A stretch of DNA of 64,000 nucleotides from assembly GCA_019694395.1 (NCBI GenBank), contig JAIBCC010000019.1:1-64000 (forward strand), written 5' to 3'. The notes beneath the pieces were generated by a model. The model ran no database searches and had not been told where the DNA came from. It was given only the letters and a program-made list of their open reading frames with translations. Within the stretch, counting starts at the first letter, position 1; every line of letters starts with the position of its first letter. The DNA is from Pyrinomonadaceae bacterium. GTDB lineage: Bacteria > Acidobacteriota > Blastocatellia > Pyrinomonadales > Pyrinomonadaceae. The position numbers were made by a program, and so were the translations under genes. Shown here piece by piece: positions 8,444-17,008 of this stretch.

Positions 8444-10006
8444 ATGTCATCATTAAAACTCAGTCAAAGACTTGACCAACGGATGGTGTTAACACCGCAA
8501 TTACGGCAGCGTATTGAGATGTTGCAAATGAATTCGTTAGAATTGACTGATCTCATTCAACAAGAATTAAATACAAATCCTTTGCTCGAAGAAGTTGGGA
8601 ATGAAGAAGAAGTTCAAGAAATTTCGGAAAATATTCTTGATCAGAATTCTGACGGTTTAAACCAATTTGAAACTGATTTTGAGCCGAATATGAACGGAAA
8701 TTCAAATGGTGATGGCGATTTTGAAACAGGTTCGATAAAGGATATGTTTAACGAGGATTACTCATCAAATTCCGATTTTGAATCTGAAAATACAGATTTT
8801 GGTCAAGAAAAAGTAGATGTCTTTGAGGAAATTGATTTTGGAAGGGAATTTAAAGATTATCTAGATCCCGGTTATAAGACTCAGGAAATTGAATTTAAAG
8901 ATGATGCACCAAGTTTTGAGCAATTTTTAACCCGTTCAGCTTCGTTAATGGAGCATCTGGAATGGCAGCTTAATCTTTCCCAAATCAGCCAAAAACTAGA
9001 GGAAATCGGAAGTGAAATTATTGGAAACCTGGATGAGGATGGACGACTAACTGCCAGTAACGAAGAAATTTCTGCTTTAACCAATTCTTCTTTAGAGTTA
9101 GTCGAAGAGGCTCGGCAAGTGGTGATGGGACTAGAGCCGGTTGGTTGCGGAGCCAGAAATGTTCAGGAATGCCTCCTGATTCAATTGGAACTTTTGGGTG
9201 AGAAAGAAAGTATAGCGGCTGAATTGATTCAAAATCATTTTACCGATTTACCGCAAAACCGTTGGCAGCATTTGTCCAAAGTAACCGGGTATGATCTAAA
9301 AACAATTGAAAAAGAGGTCTGCAAAATCAAGGATTTAGATCCTTATCCAGGAAGGCGTTATTCCTCTGAAGAGCCGGTTTTTGTTGCACCCGAAGTTTAT
9401 ATTGAGAAAATTGATGATGAATATGTAATTTATTTTACAGATGATGGCAGTCCGCGTTTGAGAATTAATCCGGTTCTGCAAGGAATGCTGGATAAAAACG
9501 GAACTTCAAAGGAAGAAAAAGATTACATCAAAGATAACATTCGTTCTGCAATTGATTTATTAAGGAACATTGAACATCGCCGACAAACGATTTATCGGGT
9601 GGTCGAGTGTATCGTTCACCGACAAAAAGAATTTTTAGATAAAGGGGTCGAACATATCAAGCCGATGATGCTCAAGGATGTTGCAGAAGACATTGGGATG
9701 CACCTTTCAACAATTTCTCGGGTCGTTAATCGTAAGTATGCACATACGCCTCAGGGAGTGATTGAATTAAGGCGATTCTTTTCCGAAGGTATGCTCAATG
9801 AAGATGGTGAGGAAGTTTCAACTCGGATTATCAAATTGAGAATCAAAAAATTAGTTGAAGAGGAAGATTCGCGGAGTCCGATAACTGATGACGATATTGC
9901 AAAAATCTTGAATAAAGAAGGAATTAAATTGTCGCGTCGGACGGTTGCAAAATACCGCGACCAGATGCAGATTCCCGGTTCAAGAGAAAGAAAAACCGTT
10001 GTTTGA
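8444..10006 (+). CDS. rpoN: RNA polymerase sigma-54 factor RpoN
   Basis: Sigma-54 directs polymerase to -24/-12 promoters and needs AAA+ activators. The Q/L-rich region I is at the N-terminus (LSQRLDQRMVLTPQLRQRIEMLQ), an acidic region II spans about residues 55-150, then come the core-binding domain, the helix-turn-helix (MHLSTISRVVNRKY) and the RpoN box (SRRTVAKYRDQMQIP) close to the C-terminus at residue 520. All regions are present, so it should be functional. It is followed by a hairpin and then hpf. I see no convincing intergenic sigma-54 promoter in the window, so its targets are elsewhere. Confidence 0.97.
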   Translation: MSSLKLSQRLDQRMVLTPQLRQRIEMLQMNSLELTDLIQQELNTNPLLEEVGNEEEVQEISENILDQNSDGLNQFETDFEPNMNGNSNGDGDFETGSIKDMFNEDYSSNSDFESENTDFGQEKVDVFEEIDFGREFKDYLDPGYKTQEIEFKDDAPSFEQFLTRSASLMEHLEWQLNLSQISQKLEEIGSEIIGNLDEDGRLTASNEEISALTNSSLELVEEARQVVMGLEPVGCGARNVQECLLIQLELLGEKESIAAELIQNHFTDLPQNRWQHLSKVTGYDLKTIEKEVCKIKDLDPYPGRRYSSEEPVFVAPEVYIEKIDDEYVIYFTDDGSPRLRINPVLQGMLDKNGTSKEEKDYIKDNIRSAIDLLRNIEHRRQTIYRVVECIVHRQKEFLDKGVEHIKPMMLKDVAEDIGMHLSTISRVVNRKYAHTPQGVIELRRFFSEGMLNEDGEEVSTRIIKLRIKKLVEEEDSRSPITDDDIAKILNKEGIKLSRRTVAKYRDQMQIPGSRERKTVV

Positions 10007-10019
10007 AAAAAAATAATTG

Positions 10020-10046
10020 AGAAACCTATTATCGGTTTCTTTACTT
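10020..10046 (+). terminator. Hairpin after rpoN
   Basis: AGAAACC (10020-10026) pairs with GGTTTCT (10034-10040) around a seven-base loop and runs into TTTACTTT. It lies 14 bases after the rpoN stop and 40 before hpf, so it may partly terminate rpoN transcripts or stabilise processed ends. The strong ribosome site for hpf lies downstream of it. Confidence 0.45.
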
Positions 10047-10079
10047 TAAACTCAAAAATTAAAGGAGATAGGTGGATAT

Positions 10080-10610
10080 ATGAAATACGAATATACCGGA
10101 AGACATCTTGAAGTGACACCTGCTTTAAAAAGTCACGTTGAAAATCATTTTGAAAAACTAGCCCATTTATTTAACGGTGATAATGCCAAAGCCCACATAA
10201 TTATCGAAGTTGAAAAAGGAAGGCATCGTTCAGAAATTGTGGTCAAATGGAGGGATTATGTCTTATCTGCAAATTCTACCGTTTCAGATATGTATAAATC
10301 ACTTTCACAAACAATTGATAAAATCGAAAAACAAGCTCTTAAACAAAAAAATAAAGTTATTGATAAACATCAAAAAGCAATAAAGGCAAGTGCGGTTGCA
10401 GCTCCGAAGGATGAAGTTGCCCCAACACCTAAATCTCCGCGAATTGTCAACGTCAAGAGTTATCCTGTTAAACCAATGACAGCCGAAGAAGCAATAATCA
10501 GATTAAATGAAGAAGAAAACCAATTTTTGGTTTTTCGTGATGCAGAATCAGCCAAAATCTCAGTATTGTATAAGCGCAAGGATAAAAATTACGGATTGAT
10601 TCAACCGTAA
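10080..10610 (+). CDS. hpf: Ribosome hibernation promoting factor, long form (HPF/RaiA)
   Basis: Binds the small ribosomal subunit and promotes inactive 100S dimers in slow growth. The N-terminal HPF domain (about residues 1-100: EYTGRHLEVTPALKSHVENHFEKL, then a strand pair ending in a lysine-rich helix) is followed by a linker and a C-terminal dimerisation domain (PMTAEEAIIRLNEEENQFLVFRDAE). At 176 residues this is the long form. A strong Shine-Dalgarno (GGAGATAGGTGG) precedes the ATG. It lies in the usual place after rpoN and nine bases before hprK. Confidence 0.95.
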   Translation: MKYEYTGRHLEVTPALKSHVENHFEKLAHLFNGDNAKAHIIIEVEKGRHRSEIVVKWRDYVLSANSTVSDMYKSLSQTIDKIEKQALKQKNKVIDKHQKAIKASAVAAPKDEVAPTPKSPRIVNVKSYPVKPMTAEEAIIRLNEEENQFLVFRDAESAKISVLYKRKDKNYGLIQP

Positions 10611-10618
10611 ACTATTAA

Positions 10619-11584
10619 ATGAAATCAATTTCACAAAATGAAAGACCTAAAATTTCGGTTTACGATTTTTTAGAAAAGGCTCCTGCTGAATTAAATTTAG
10701 AGGTTTTGGCAGGAGCTAAAAGTCTGCAAATACGTGAGATAACCTCAAGTAGAATTCAAAAATTAGGACTTGCGCTTGCCGGATTTGCTCATTATATACA
10801 TTCGGGAAGAGTTCAAATTGTTGGTCAAAGTGAAATCTGGTATCTCTCGCAGCTGGAATCCGAAAAAAGAGTTGAGGCAATAAATCACCTTGATCTAGAG
10901 AAAATTTCGTGTGTTTTGATTACAAAAAATTTAAATCCGCCACCGGAATTATTGGAAATTTCTGAACAAAATTCATTGCCGGTAATCCGCACTTCAAAAG
11001 TAAGTTCGACGGCAATTAATGCTGTTACCAATTTTTTACAGGAGAGTTTGGCTCCCCAAATAACCATTCACGGAGTTTTGCTGGGAATTTACAGTTTGGG
11101 TGTTTTATTGTTGGGGGATTCCGGGATTGGAAAATCGGAGTGTGCCTTAGATTTGATAATGCGCGGACATCGGTTAATTGCCGATGATGCAGTTCAAATC
11201 AAAAAAATCGGGGAAAGGTTAGATGGTGATTCACCCGAATTAACCAAAGAATTGTTGGAAATTCGAGGACTTGGGATTATAAACGTTCGTGAATTATTTG
11301 GGATTTCGGCAATCGGGCGGCAAAAAAATATTGATTTATGTGTTGAGTTGAAAAAATGGGATGAGTTTGAGGAAATTGACCGGTTAGGTTTAGAAACTGT
11401 TGATGAGGATATACTGGGAGTTAAAATTACAAAATTTGTGCTTCCGGTAAGCCCCGGTCGAAATACTTCTACGCTTGTGGAAACTGCTATCAGACTTCAT
11501 TTGTTAAAATCAAATGGATACGACCCGACCCAAAATTTGATCGAACGCCACAACCAAATTCTAATTGCCAATAAAACTAATTAA
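10619..11584 (+). CDS. hprK: HPr kinase/phosphorylase HprK
   Basis: Bifunctional enzyme that phosphorylates or dephosphorylates the regulatory serine of HPr. Walker A GDSGIGKS is at residues 166-173, followed by ECALDLIMRGHRLIADDAV and the HprK signature EIRGLGIINVRELFG. The N-terminal domain is divergent, as usual. At 321 residues the length is typical. Its partner HPr is in the same gene run at 12913, and that HPr keeps both phosphorylation residues, so the pair should work. The gene ends one base before the rapZ ATG. Confidence 0.95.
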   Translation: MKSISQNERPKISVYDFLEKAPAELNLEVLAGAKSLQIREITSSRIQKLGLALAGFAHYIHSGRVQIVGQSEIWYLSQLESEKRVEAINHLDLEKISCVLITKNLNPPPELLEISEQNSLPVIRTSKVSSTAINAVTNFLQESLAPQITIHGVLLGIYSLGVLLLGDSGIGKSECALDLIMRGHRLIADDAVQIKKIGERLDGDSPELTKELLEIRGLGIINVRELFGISAIGRQKNIDLCVELKKWDEFEEIDRLGLETVDEDILGVKITKFVLPVSPGRNTSTLVETAIRLHLLKSNGYDPTQNLIERHNQILIANKTN

Positions 11585-11585
11585 T

Positions 11586-12485
11586 ATGACTAAATCGAAA
11601 AAAGAAACAAGTCATTCGATACCTAACTTTCTAATTATCACTGGATTAAGCGGTTCAGGTATGTCCTCCGCAACTAACGCTTTTGAGGATTTAGGTTATT
11701 TTTGTGTTGATAATTTGCCTGTTACATTGCTTTCAGCCTTTGCAAGATTGCTGTTACCAAATGATGAGGAAGTTACGGCAATAGAAAAAGCCGCTTTAGT
11801 TATTGACATCCGGGAAAGACATTTTCTTTCTGATTTTTCGGAAGAATTAAAAAAATTAGCCCGCAAAAAACTTCATCCCTTTGTTCTTTTTTTTGAGGCA
11901 AAGGATGAGGTTTTGCAAAGGAGATTCAGTGAAACGCGCCGTCCGCATCCGGCAGATACCGGAAAGGGTTTATTAGCAGCAATTAGAACTGAGCGCAAAG
12001 CGATGCAAAATGTTCGGGAGGCGGCTGATCTGATTATTGATACATCTTCTGAAACCGTTCACACCCTGCGGCGGCTATTAGTCCAAAAGTTTGGCAATAA
12101 AGATGAAGGCACCCCGCTCCATGTTTCAATCGTAAGTTTTGGGCACAAATACGGAGTTCCTCCGCAGGCGGATCTGCTTTTTGATGTGCGGCATTTACCA
12201 AATCCTTATTTTGTTCCCGAGCTGAAAAACTTACCAGGAAGCGATAAAAAAGTTATCAAATTTTTAGAAAATGAAGCTGAAGTTTCTGAAACATTTCGAC
12301 GTTTTAATGATTTAGTAACCTACCTTTTGCCATTGTATCAACGGGAAGGAAAATCATATTTAACCATTGGAGTGGGATGCACGGGAGGAAGACATCGCTC
12401 GGTTTTTATTGCTAATGCCTTAGGTAAAGCTCTGAAAAAAAATGGCTTTGATGTTTCTTTAACTCATCGTGATGTCCAAAAGTAA
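11586..12485 (+). CDS. rapZ: RapZ-family protein with altered Walker A
   Basis: RapZ proteins bind RNA or nucleotide metabolites and sit beside PTS genes. Diagnostic motifs are FEDLGYFCVDNLP, ETRRPHP, SFGHKYGVP, DVRHLPNPY and the C-terminal GCTGGRHRSVFIA. The P-loop at residues 20-28 reads GLSGSGMSS: the invariant lysine is Met26 (ATG at 11661-11663), which should weaken or abolish nucleotide hydrolysis. I chose ATG 11586, one base after hprK, over an upstream TTG that would overlap hprK; this gives 299 residues. RNA-binding and C-terminal features are intact. Confidence 0.9.
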   Translation: MTKSKKETSHSIPNFLIITGLSGSGMSSATNAFEDLGYFCVDNLPVTLLSAFARLLLPNDEEVTAIEKAALVIDIRERHFLSDFSEELKKLARKKLHPFVLFFEAKDEVLQRRFSETRRPHPADTGKGLLAAIRTERKAMQNVREAADLIIDTSSETVHTLRRLLVQKFGNKDEGTPLHVSIVSFGHKYGVPPQADLLFDVRHLPNPYFVPELKNLPGSDKKVIKFLENEAEVSETFRRFNDLVTYLLPLYQREGKSYLTIGVGCTGGRHRSVFIANALGKALKKNGFDVSLTHRDVQK

Positions 12486-12490
12486 AATAT

Positions 12491-12916
12491 ATGAGTGAAA
12501 AAAAAATTGGCGGCGTAATCGTTTCACACGGGAATTTGGCAACTGAATTATTAGCAGCTGCAAATAAAGTCGTGGGTGATTTGAACCATATTGCTGCTGT
12601 TTCGATTGATTGGAATGATAATGTTGAAAATGCCAAAGACCAAATTTCAAAGGCAATTAAAACAGTTTCTAAAGGAAGTGGAGTTATAATTTTGACGGAT
12701 ATGTTTGGAGGGACACCAACTAATATATCAGCGATGTTTATCGCCGAAAATGAAGTAGAAATTGTTACCGGTGTAAATTTACCGATGGTTATCAAACTTG
12801 CTTCCCAGAGAAATGAAATGAGTTTAATTGATTTGGCAAAAGCGATAGAAGAACAGGGAAAAAGTTCAATTTACCGTGCCAGCGAATTACTTGTTCCGCA
12901 AAAAATGGCGAAATGA
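12491..12916 (+). CDS. PTS EIIA component, mannose/fructose type
   Basis: A 141-residue EIIA domain that accepts phosphate from HPr. The phosphorylation site is His13 in VSHGNLA; LTDMFGGTPTN is the other family signature. No EIIB, EIIC or EIID genes are seen here, so this is likely a regulatory relay rather than sugar transport. It lies five bases after rapZ and overlaps the HPr start (ATGA), suggesting coupled translation. Such solitary EIIA-Man genes next to hprK, rapZ and HPr are known in several non-enteric phyla. Confidence 0.92.
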   Translation: MSEKKIGGVIVSHGNLATELLAAANKVVGDLNHIAAVSIDWNDNVENAKDQISKAIKTVSKGSGVIILTDMFGGTPTNISAMFIAENEVEIVTGVNLPMVIKLASQRNEMSLIDLAKAIEEQGKSSIYRASELLVPQKMAK

Positions 12917-13185
12917 TAGAAACTGATGTCAAAATTATTAATCCTTTGGGGCTTCACGCTAGAGCTGCCGCTCAGCTGGTCAGATTAGCCGGTAAATTCA
13001 AAAGTAAAATTCAATTGATCAGACAGGATAATGCCGTCATGGCGGATGCAAAATCAATTTTAAGTGTTTTAACCTTGGCAGCCTCAAAAGGAACTAAGTT
13101 ACAATTGTTTATAGACGGATCAGATGAGATCGAAGCAAAAGAAGCAATAATAGAAATTTTTGAACGGGGTTTCGGAGAAATTTAA
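12913..13185 (+). CDS. ptsH: Phosphocarrier protein HPr
   Basis: A 90-residue HPr with the catalytic His15 in NPLGLHARAA and the regulatory Ser48 in DAKSILSVLTL, the site expected for HprK. The C-terminal sheet and helix (LQLFIDGSDEIEAKEAIIEIFERGFGE) are normal. The start codon overlaps the EIIA stop by four bases. The usual next gene, enzyme I (ptsI), is not here; an arginase gene follows instead, so phosphoryl input must come from an enzyme I coded elsewhere. Confidence 0.95.
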   Translation: MIETDVKIINPLGLHARAAAQLVRLAGKFKSKIQLIRQDNAVMADAKSILSVLTLAASKGTKLQLFIDGSDEIEAKEAIIEIFERGFGEI

Positions 13186-13211
13186 AGTAGCTAAATACAG
13201 AGAAAAGTTTT

Positions 13212-14156
13212 ATGTTTGATCGCGATTTTCCGGGATTGGGAAAGAAAATAGGTTTGATTGGGGTTCCGCTTGGTTTTGGGGCAAGCAAACGTGGAAGTGC
13301 GCTCGGAACCAGAACCATCAGACAAGCTAATGTTCGTGGAAAAAAATTAATTGAGCATATTTCTGATTTAGGGTTTCAGGTTCACGATTATGAAGATTTA
13401 GATTTACCGCGACCCATTGAAAGTTCAACCGAAAACCCTAAATTTTTGACCGAAATGAATCATTCGGTTGAAAAAATAATCCCGGCGGTTAAAAATATTC
13501 TTGAAAATGAAGAGCTTCCAGTTATTTTAGGCGGCGACCACTCAATCGCACTTCCCACTTTTTCTGCAATTCAATCCCATTTCAGATCAAACAATGGAGA
13601 AGTTGGATTAATTTGGTTTGATGCACACGCCGATATGAATACCCCCGACACCTCGCCTTCGGGAAATTTACATGGAATGCCACTTGCACATCTTTTGGGT
13701 TTTGGGTTATCGCAATTTGCTGAGTTAGAAGGGTTTACTCCAAAAGTTAATCCAAAATTCCTTGCCCATATTGGCGCCAGAGACTTGGATAACGGTGAAA
13801 AAAAATTAATAAGAGAACTGGGAATACATTGTTGGACAATGCACGAAATTGACCGCTACGGAATGAATTATTGTATTGAAAAAGCCATTGAAGTTGCATC
13901 GCAAGCTCCAAATGGTTTTGCCGTTACGTTTGATGTTGATTCGCTTGATCCGATAGATGCACCCGGTTCGGGAACATTAGTTCGGGGCGGAATTTCTTAC
14001 AGAGAAGCACATTTGGCACTTGAAAGAATTTCGGAAACCGATAAAATGAGGTCTTTTGAGATCGTAGAGGTAAATCCGATGTTGGATCGGGATAATCGAA
14101 CTTCTGAATTGGCAGTTGAGCTAATTCTATCGGTTTTAGGTAAAAAAATACTGTAA
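13212..14156 (+). CDS. rocF: Arginase (ureohydrolase family)
   Basis: Hydrolyses arginine to ornithine and urea with a Mn2+ pair. Metal ligands are in GGDHS (His110), DAHAD (Asp137, His139, Asp141) and DVDSLDP (Asp241, Asp243). The start ([19 protein letters not shown]) and the C-terminal [15 protein letters not shown] match arginases rather than agmatinases. At 314 residues the length is normal. It sits between HPr and ddl, three bases before ddl, so its location in the run is probably by operon convenience. Confidence 0.9.
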   Translation: MFDRDFPGLGKKIGLIGVPLGFGASKRGSALGTRTIRQANVRGKKLIEHISDLGFQVHDYEDLDLPRPIESSTENPKFLTEMNHSVEKIIPAVKNILENEELPVILGGDHSIALPTFSAIQSHFRSNNGEVGLIWFDAHADMNTPDTSPSGNLHGMPLAHLLGFGLSQFAELEGFTPKVNPKFLAHIGARDLDNGEKKLIRELGIHCWTMHEIDRYGMNYCIEKAIEVASQAPNGFAVTFDVDSLDPIDAPGSGTLVRGGISYREAHLALERISETDKMRSFEIVEVNPMLDRDNRTSELAVELILSVLGKKIL

Positions 14157-14159
14157 ATT

Positions 14160-15293
14160 ATGGAAAAAATCAGAGTTGGAGTTGTTTTTGGAGGACGTTC
14201 AGGTGAACATGAGGTGTCCATTCGTTCTGCCAAAACTGTAATTGAACAAATAAACAAAGAAAAATATGAGGTAATCCCGATTGCAATTACCAAAGAAGGA
14301 CATTGGCTAAATCCTATCGAATCTTTAGGATTATTTCCTTCTCATACTCAACAACTTTTAATTTCAGATATTGGAAATTACCCAAGAAATTCTGTTGCCT
14401 TAATTGGAGATACGCGTTTTAGAGGATTGACAAAACTTGAAACCGATGGCGGCGGAGAAAAAGTAACCAACTTGGATGTGGTTTTTCCAGTTTTGCACGG
14501 AACATATGGCGAGGATGGAACAATTCAAGGATTGTTTGAGATGGCTGGAATTCCCTATGTCGGCTGCGGAGTTTTGGCTTCGTCTTGCGGAATGGATAAG
14601 GTTTTTATGAAAGTTTTGTTCCGTGATGCAGGGTTGCCAATGTGCAAATATGTTTGGTTTTTACGAAGTGAATGGGAATGTGCTTCCGATACGGTAATTA
14701 ATCAGGTTAAGGAAAAATTAGGCTTTCCTTGTTTCGTAAAACCGGCAAATTTAGGGTCTTCGGTTGGAGTTTCCCGTGCAGATGATGAAATTTCTTTACG
14801 CAAGGCAATTGAACTGGCAGCGGAATATGACCGGAAAATAATAATTGAAGAAGGTCTGGATATGCGCGAAATTGAATGTGCGGTTTTAGGCAACGAAGAA
14901 CCCAGAGCAAGTTTGCCGGGTGAATATATTATCAAGGATGAATCAAAGGCATTTTTAGATTACACCGAAAAATATGCCGGAACCGGAAATAATGAATTTA
15001 TTGTGCCTGCCTTAATTTCAGAAGAGCTTTCTAAAAAAATTCAAAAAATGGCGGTTGAGGCATTTAAGGCAATTGATGGCTCCGGTTTAGCCAGAGTTGA
15101 TTTCTTTTTAAGAAATGATAACAGTGCTTTATTAATTAATGAAATCAACACTTTACCCGGTTTAACTGATGCTTCGGGTTATCCAAAAATGTGGAAGGGA
15201 AGCGAGCTGGATTTTTCACAGGTAATTGATACTTTAATTACACTTGCTATCGAAAGATTCCAAGATAAGGCTCGTAATAAAACAAGTTTTTAA
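14160..15293 (+). CDS. ddl: D-alanine--D-alanine ligase Ddl
   Basis: ATP-grasp ligase that makes the D-Ala-D-Ala dipeptide for peptidoglycan. Seen motifs: [14 protein letters not shown] at the start, [40 protein letters not shown], and the metal/ATP site [18 protein letters not shown]. At 377 residues it is of the longer Ddl type. It starts three bases after the arginase stop with only a weak ribosome site, consistent with co-translation. Confidence 0.95.
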   Translation: MEKIRVGVVFGGRSGEHEVSIRSAKTVIEQINKEKYEVIPIAITKEGHWLNPIESLGLFPSHTQQLLISDIGNYPRNSVALIGDTRFRGLTKLETDGGGEKVTNLDVVFPVLHGTYGEDGTIQGLFEMAGIPYVGCGVLASSCGMDKVFMKVLFRDAGLPMCKYVWFLRSEWECASDTVINQVKEKLGFPCFVKPANLGSSVGVSRADDEISLRKAIELAAEYDRKIIIEEGLDMREIECAVLGNEEPRASLPGEYIIKDESKAFLDYTEKYAGTGNNEFIVPALISEELSKKIQKMAVEAFKAIDGSGLARVDFFLRNDNSALLINEINTLPGLTDASGYPKMWKGSELDFSQVIDTLITLAIERFQDKARNKTSF

Positions 15294-15319
15294 TATTTTA
15301 TTTTCAAGGAGAATGAACA

Positions 15320-15523
15320 ATGGGAGTAGCAAAAGTTGTAGAAATCATTTCGAGTTCTAAAGAAGGTTTTGATGATGCAGTCAAAATCGGAGTAGAACGC
15401 GCCTGTAAAACATTGGAAAATGTTAAAAGTGCGTGGGTAAAAGATCAAAAAGTTAAAATAGTTGACGGAAAAGTTTCCGAATTTCGTGTAACTTTGAAAA
15501 TTTCGTTTGTTTTAGAGGATTAA
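15320..15523 (+). CDS. Dodecin (flavin-binding storage protein)
   Basis: Small dodecameric flavin-binding protein of 67 residues. The family pattern is plain: VAKVVEIISSSKEGFDDAVKIG, then AWVKDQKVKIVDGKVSEFRVTLKISFVLED. The Trp that stacks on flavin is in SAWVKDQ. A good Shine-Dalgarno (AAGGAG) lies in the 26-base gap after ddl. The gene ends before a bidirectional terminator. Confidence 0.92.
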   Translation: MGVAKVVEIISSSKEGFDDAVKIGVERACKTLENVKSAWVKDQKVKIVDGKVSEFRVTLKISFVLED

Positions 15524-15544
15524 CTGATTTTAAATTATTTTGAC

Positions 15545-15578
15545 GGCTACGTTTTGAAATCACAAAGCGTAGCCTTTT
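15545..15578. terminator. Bidirectional terminator between convergent genes
   Basis: GGCTACG (15545-15551) pairs with CGTAGCC (15568-15574) around a 16-base loop and is followed by TTTTAATTTTT. On the other strand an AAAA/TTTT flank also exists, so it can end both the dodecin transcript and the minus-strand VWFA transcript, whose stop codon begins at its edge. Confidence 0.8.
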
Positions 15579-16470
15579 AATTTTTAGGCGCATTATAACC
15601 TTTACGTGTTCTGATGGTTAGATTTGGTTTGGCAACTTGTAGCTCAATTGAATGCCATTTTCCATCTTTAGCAGTATTTGTCGGAGAATATCCAAGTGTG
15701 TATTGAACCCCAAGTTCTTCGACAATATTTTTGAAAGCGTTTCTAAGTTCCAAACCACCGGCTGCTGCAATGAATTTGCCACCCGATTTTTCAGCAAAAT
15801 TCTTTAATGCACCCTGGCTTTGCATCCTTTCCTTTCCATCTGTGTCCAAGGATGACATATCCACTGTATAAATAGTGGCGTTACAGGAAAGGGCGGCTTT
15901 TAGGGCTTTATCCGCAGATTTCGAACTTTTTGTATCTGCTCCGTCTGATAACACAATGATTGCGCGTCTTTTTTCAGTTCGTTTACTTAATTCTTCAGCC
16001 GCTTGAAAAATGGCATCATTGAGAACAGTAAAACCGTAAGCCTTGAGTTCAAAAACCATAGGCGTAATATCCCGACTATTAGAAAACTCCTGAACTAAAG
16101 TGACCTTTGTATCAAAATTGTAAATTGCCACCTGGTCGTCAATTCTTAATCCGTCTAGAAAATTTATTGCGGCTGAACGTGCTAATGAAATGCGGGTTTC
16201 CATACTGCCGGAAGTATCCATCAAAATAATGGCAGCAAATGGAATTGATTCAGTTTCAAAGAACTGGATTGTTTGTTCTTTGCCATCATCAAGGATTTTA
16301 AATTGATTTTGCTTGAGATTTTTAACGAGGTTTCCGGTTGAATCCGTAATTGTTGCATTTAGAACAACAATAGAGGAATCAACTTTAATAACCTCATCAT
16401 CCTGAGCAAAGTAAGATACTCCGCTCAAAACAATTAAAAGCCAACAAACAAAAATTGACCGTAATTTCAT
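15577..16470 (-). CDS. Secreted VWFA-domain protein, acidobacterial type
   Basis: Exported 297-residue protein with an N-terminal signal peptide (hydrophobic to about residue 22). A short beta domain (VVLNATITDSTGNLVKNLKQNQFKILDDGKEQTIQFFE) precedes a von Willebrand A domain with MIDAS motif DTSGSME, the second metal residues in YGFTVLNDAI and LSDGADT. This is the layout of the VWFA-related family that is greatly expanded in Acidobacteriota. Function is unknown; metal-dependent protein binding in the periplasm or at the surface is likely. It is the last gene of a minus-strand set of three exported proteins. Confidence 0.88.
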   Translation of the reverse strand: MKLRSIFVCWLLIVLSGVSYFAQDDEVIKVDSSIVVLNATITDSTGNLVKNLKQNQFKILDDGKEQTIQFFETESIPFAAIILMDTSGSMETRISLARSAAINFLDGLRIDDQVAIYNFDTKVTLVQEFSNSRDITPMVFELKAYGFTVLNDAIFQAAEELSKRTEKRRAIIVLSDGADTKSSKSADKALKAALSCNATIYTVDMSSLDTDGKERMQSQGALKNFAEKSGGKFIAAAGGLELRNAFKNIVEELGVQYTLGYSPTNTAKDGKWHSIELQVAKPNLTIRTRKGYNAPKN

Positions 16471-16483
16471 TTAATTGAATTAG

Positions 16484-17008
16484 TTAGTTTCGACTTAATT
16501 TTAGAAATTTTATCAATTTCCAGATTGAATTTGAACTTTCGACTGCAACCACAGAAATACTGAACTTGGTTCTTTTTTTCAATTCATCAAGTAAATTTAA
16601 AGATTTTGACTTTAAATTATTGATGGCTGCACTTAATGATGAAGGGCTATCATCCTCGGTTTTTTCTTTATCTTCCTCAGCCCCGAGTTCCTGACGGATT
16701 TTTTTGACCAATTTTTCAAGTTTTTCGAGTTTTTTTTGATCTTCAGAAGAGATTTTTTTTGTTTGGTCAAAGTTTTTGGAAACCTCTTCACTTATTTTTA
16801 CGGCTTCCTCACCGTTTTTGATTAATTCCTGAAATTCTTTTTCCTCTTCCTTGATGCGCCTTTTTTGTAATGTTTCCTGCAATGTTTCAGGTAAATCAAG
16901 TTTTTTTGAAGGATCTTCTTTTTCGGTCTCGGATTGAGCGAATGCCAAACTGAAACTGAATAAAATCAGTCCAAATAACCAGAAAACTTTGTTCAAATTG
17001 CGAAACAT
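16484..17008 (-). CDS. Exported coiled-coil protein of unknown function
   Basis: A 174-residue protein with a signal peptide (FWLFGLILFSFSLAFAQ) followed by a very charged Lys/Glu-rich region with heptad spacing at about residues 45-110, an acidic linker (GAEEDKEKTEDDSP) and a basic C-terminus. No enzymatic motif is seen. Its start codon immediately follows the stop of the upstream gene (TAA then ATG), and the VWFA gene follows after 13 bases, so the three are probably one operon and may work together in the envelope. Confidence 0.7.
   Translation of the reverse strand: MFRNLNKVFWLFGLILFSFSLAFAQSETEKEDPSKKLDLPETLQETLQKRRIKEEEKEFQELIKNGEEAVKISEEVSKNFDQTKKISSEDQKKLEKLEKLVKKIRQELGAEEDKEKTEDDSPSSLSAAINNLKSKSLNLLDELKKRTKFSISVVAVESSNSIWKLIKFLKLSRN

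Noticed and set aside
12412-12795. Minus-strand frame over the rapZ/EIIA junction
   Set aside because: It opposes two conserved genes and has no independent support.
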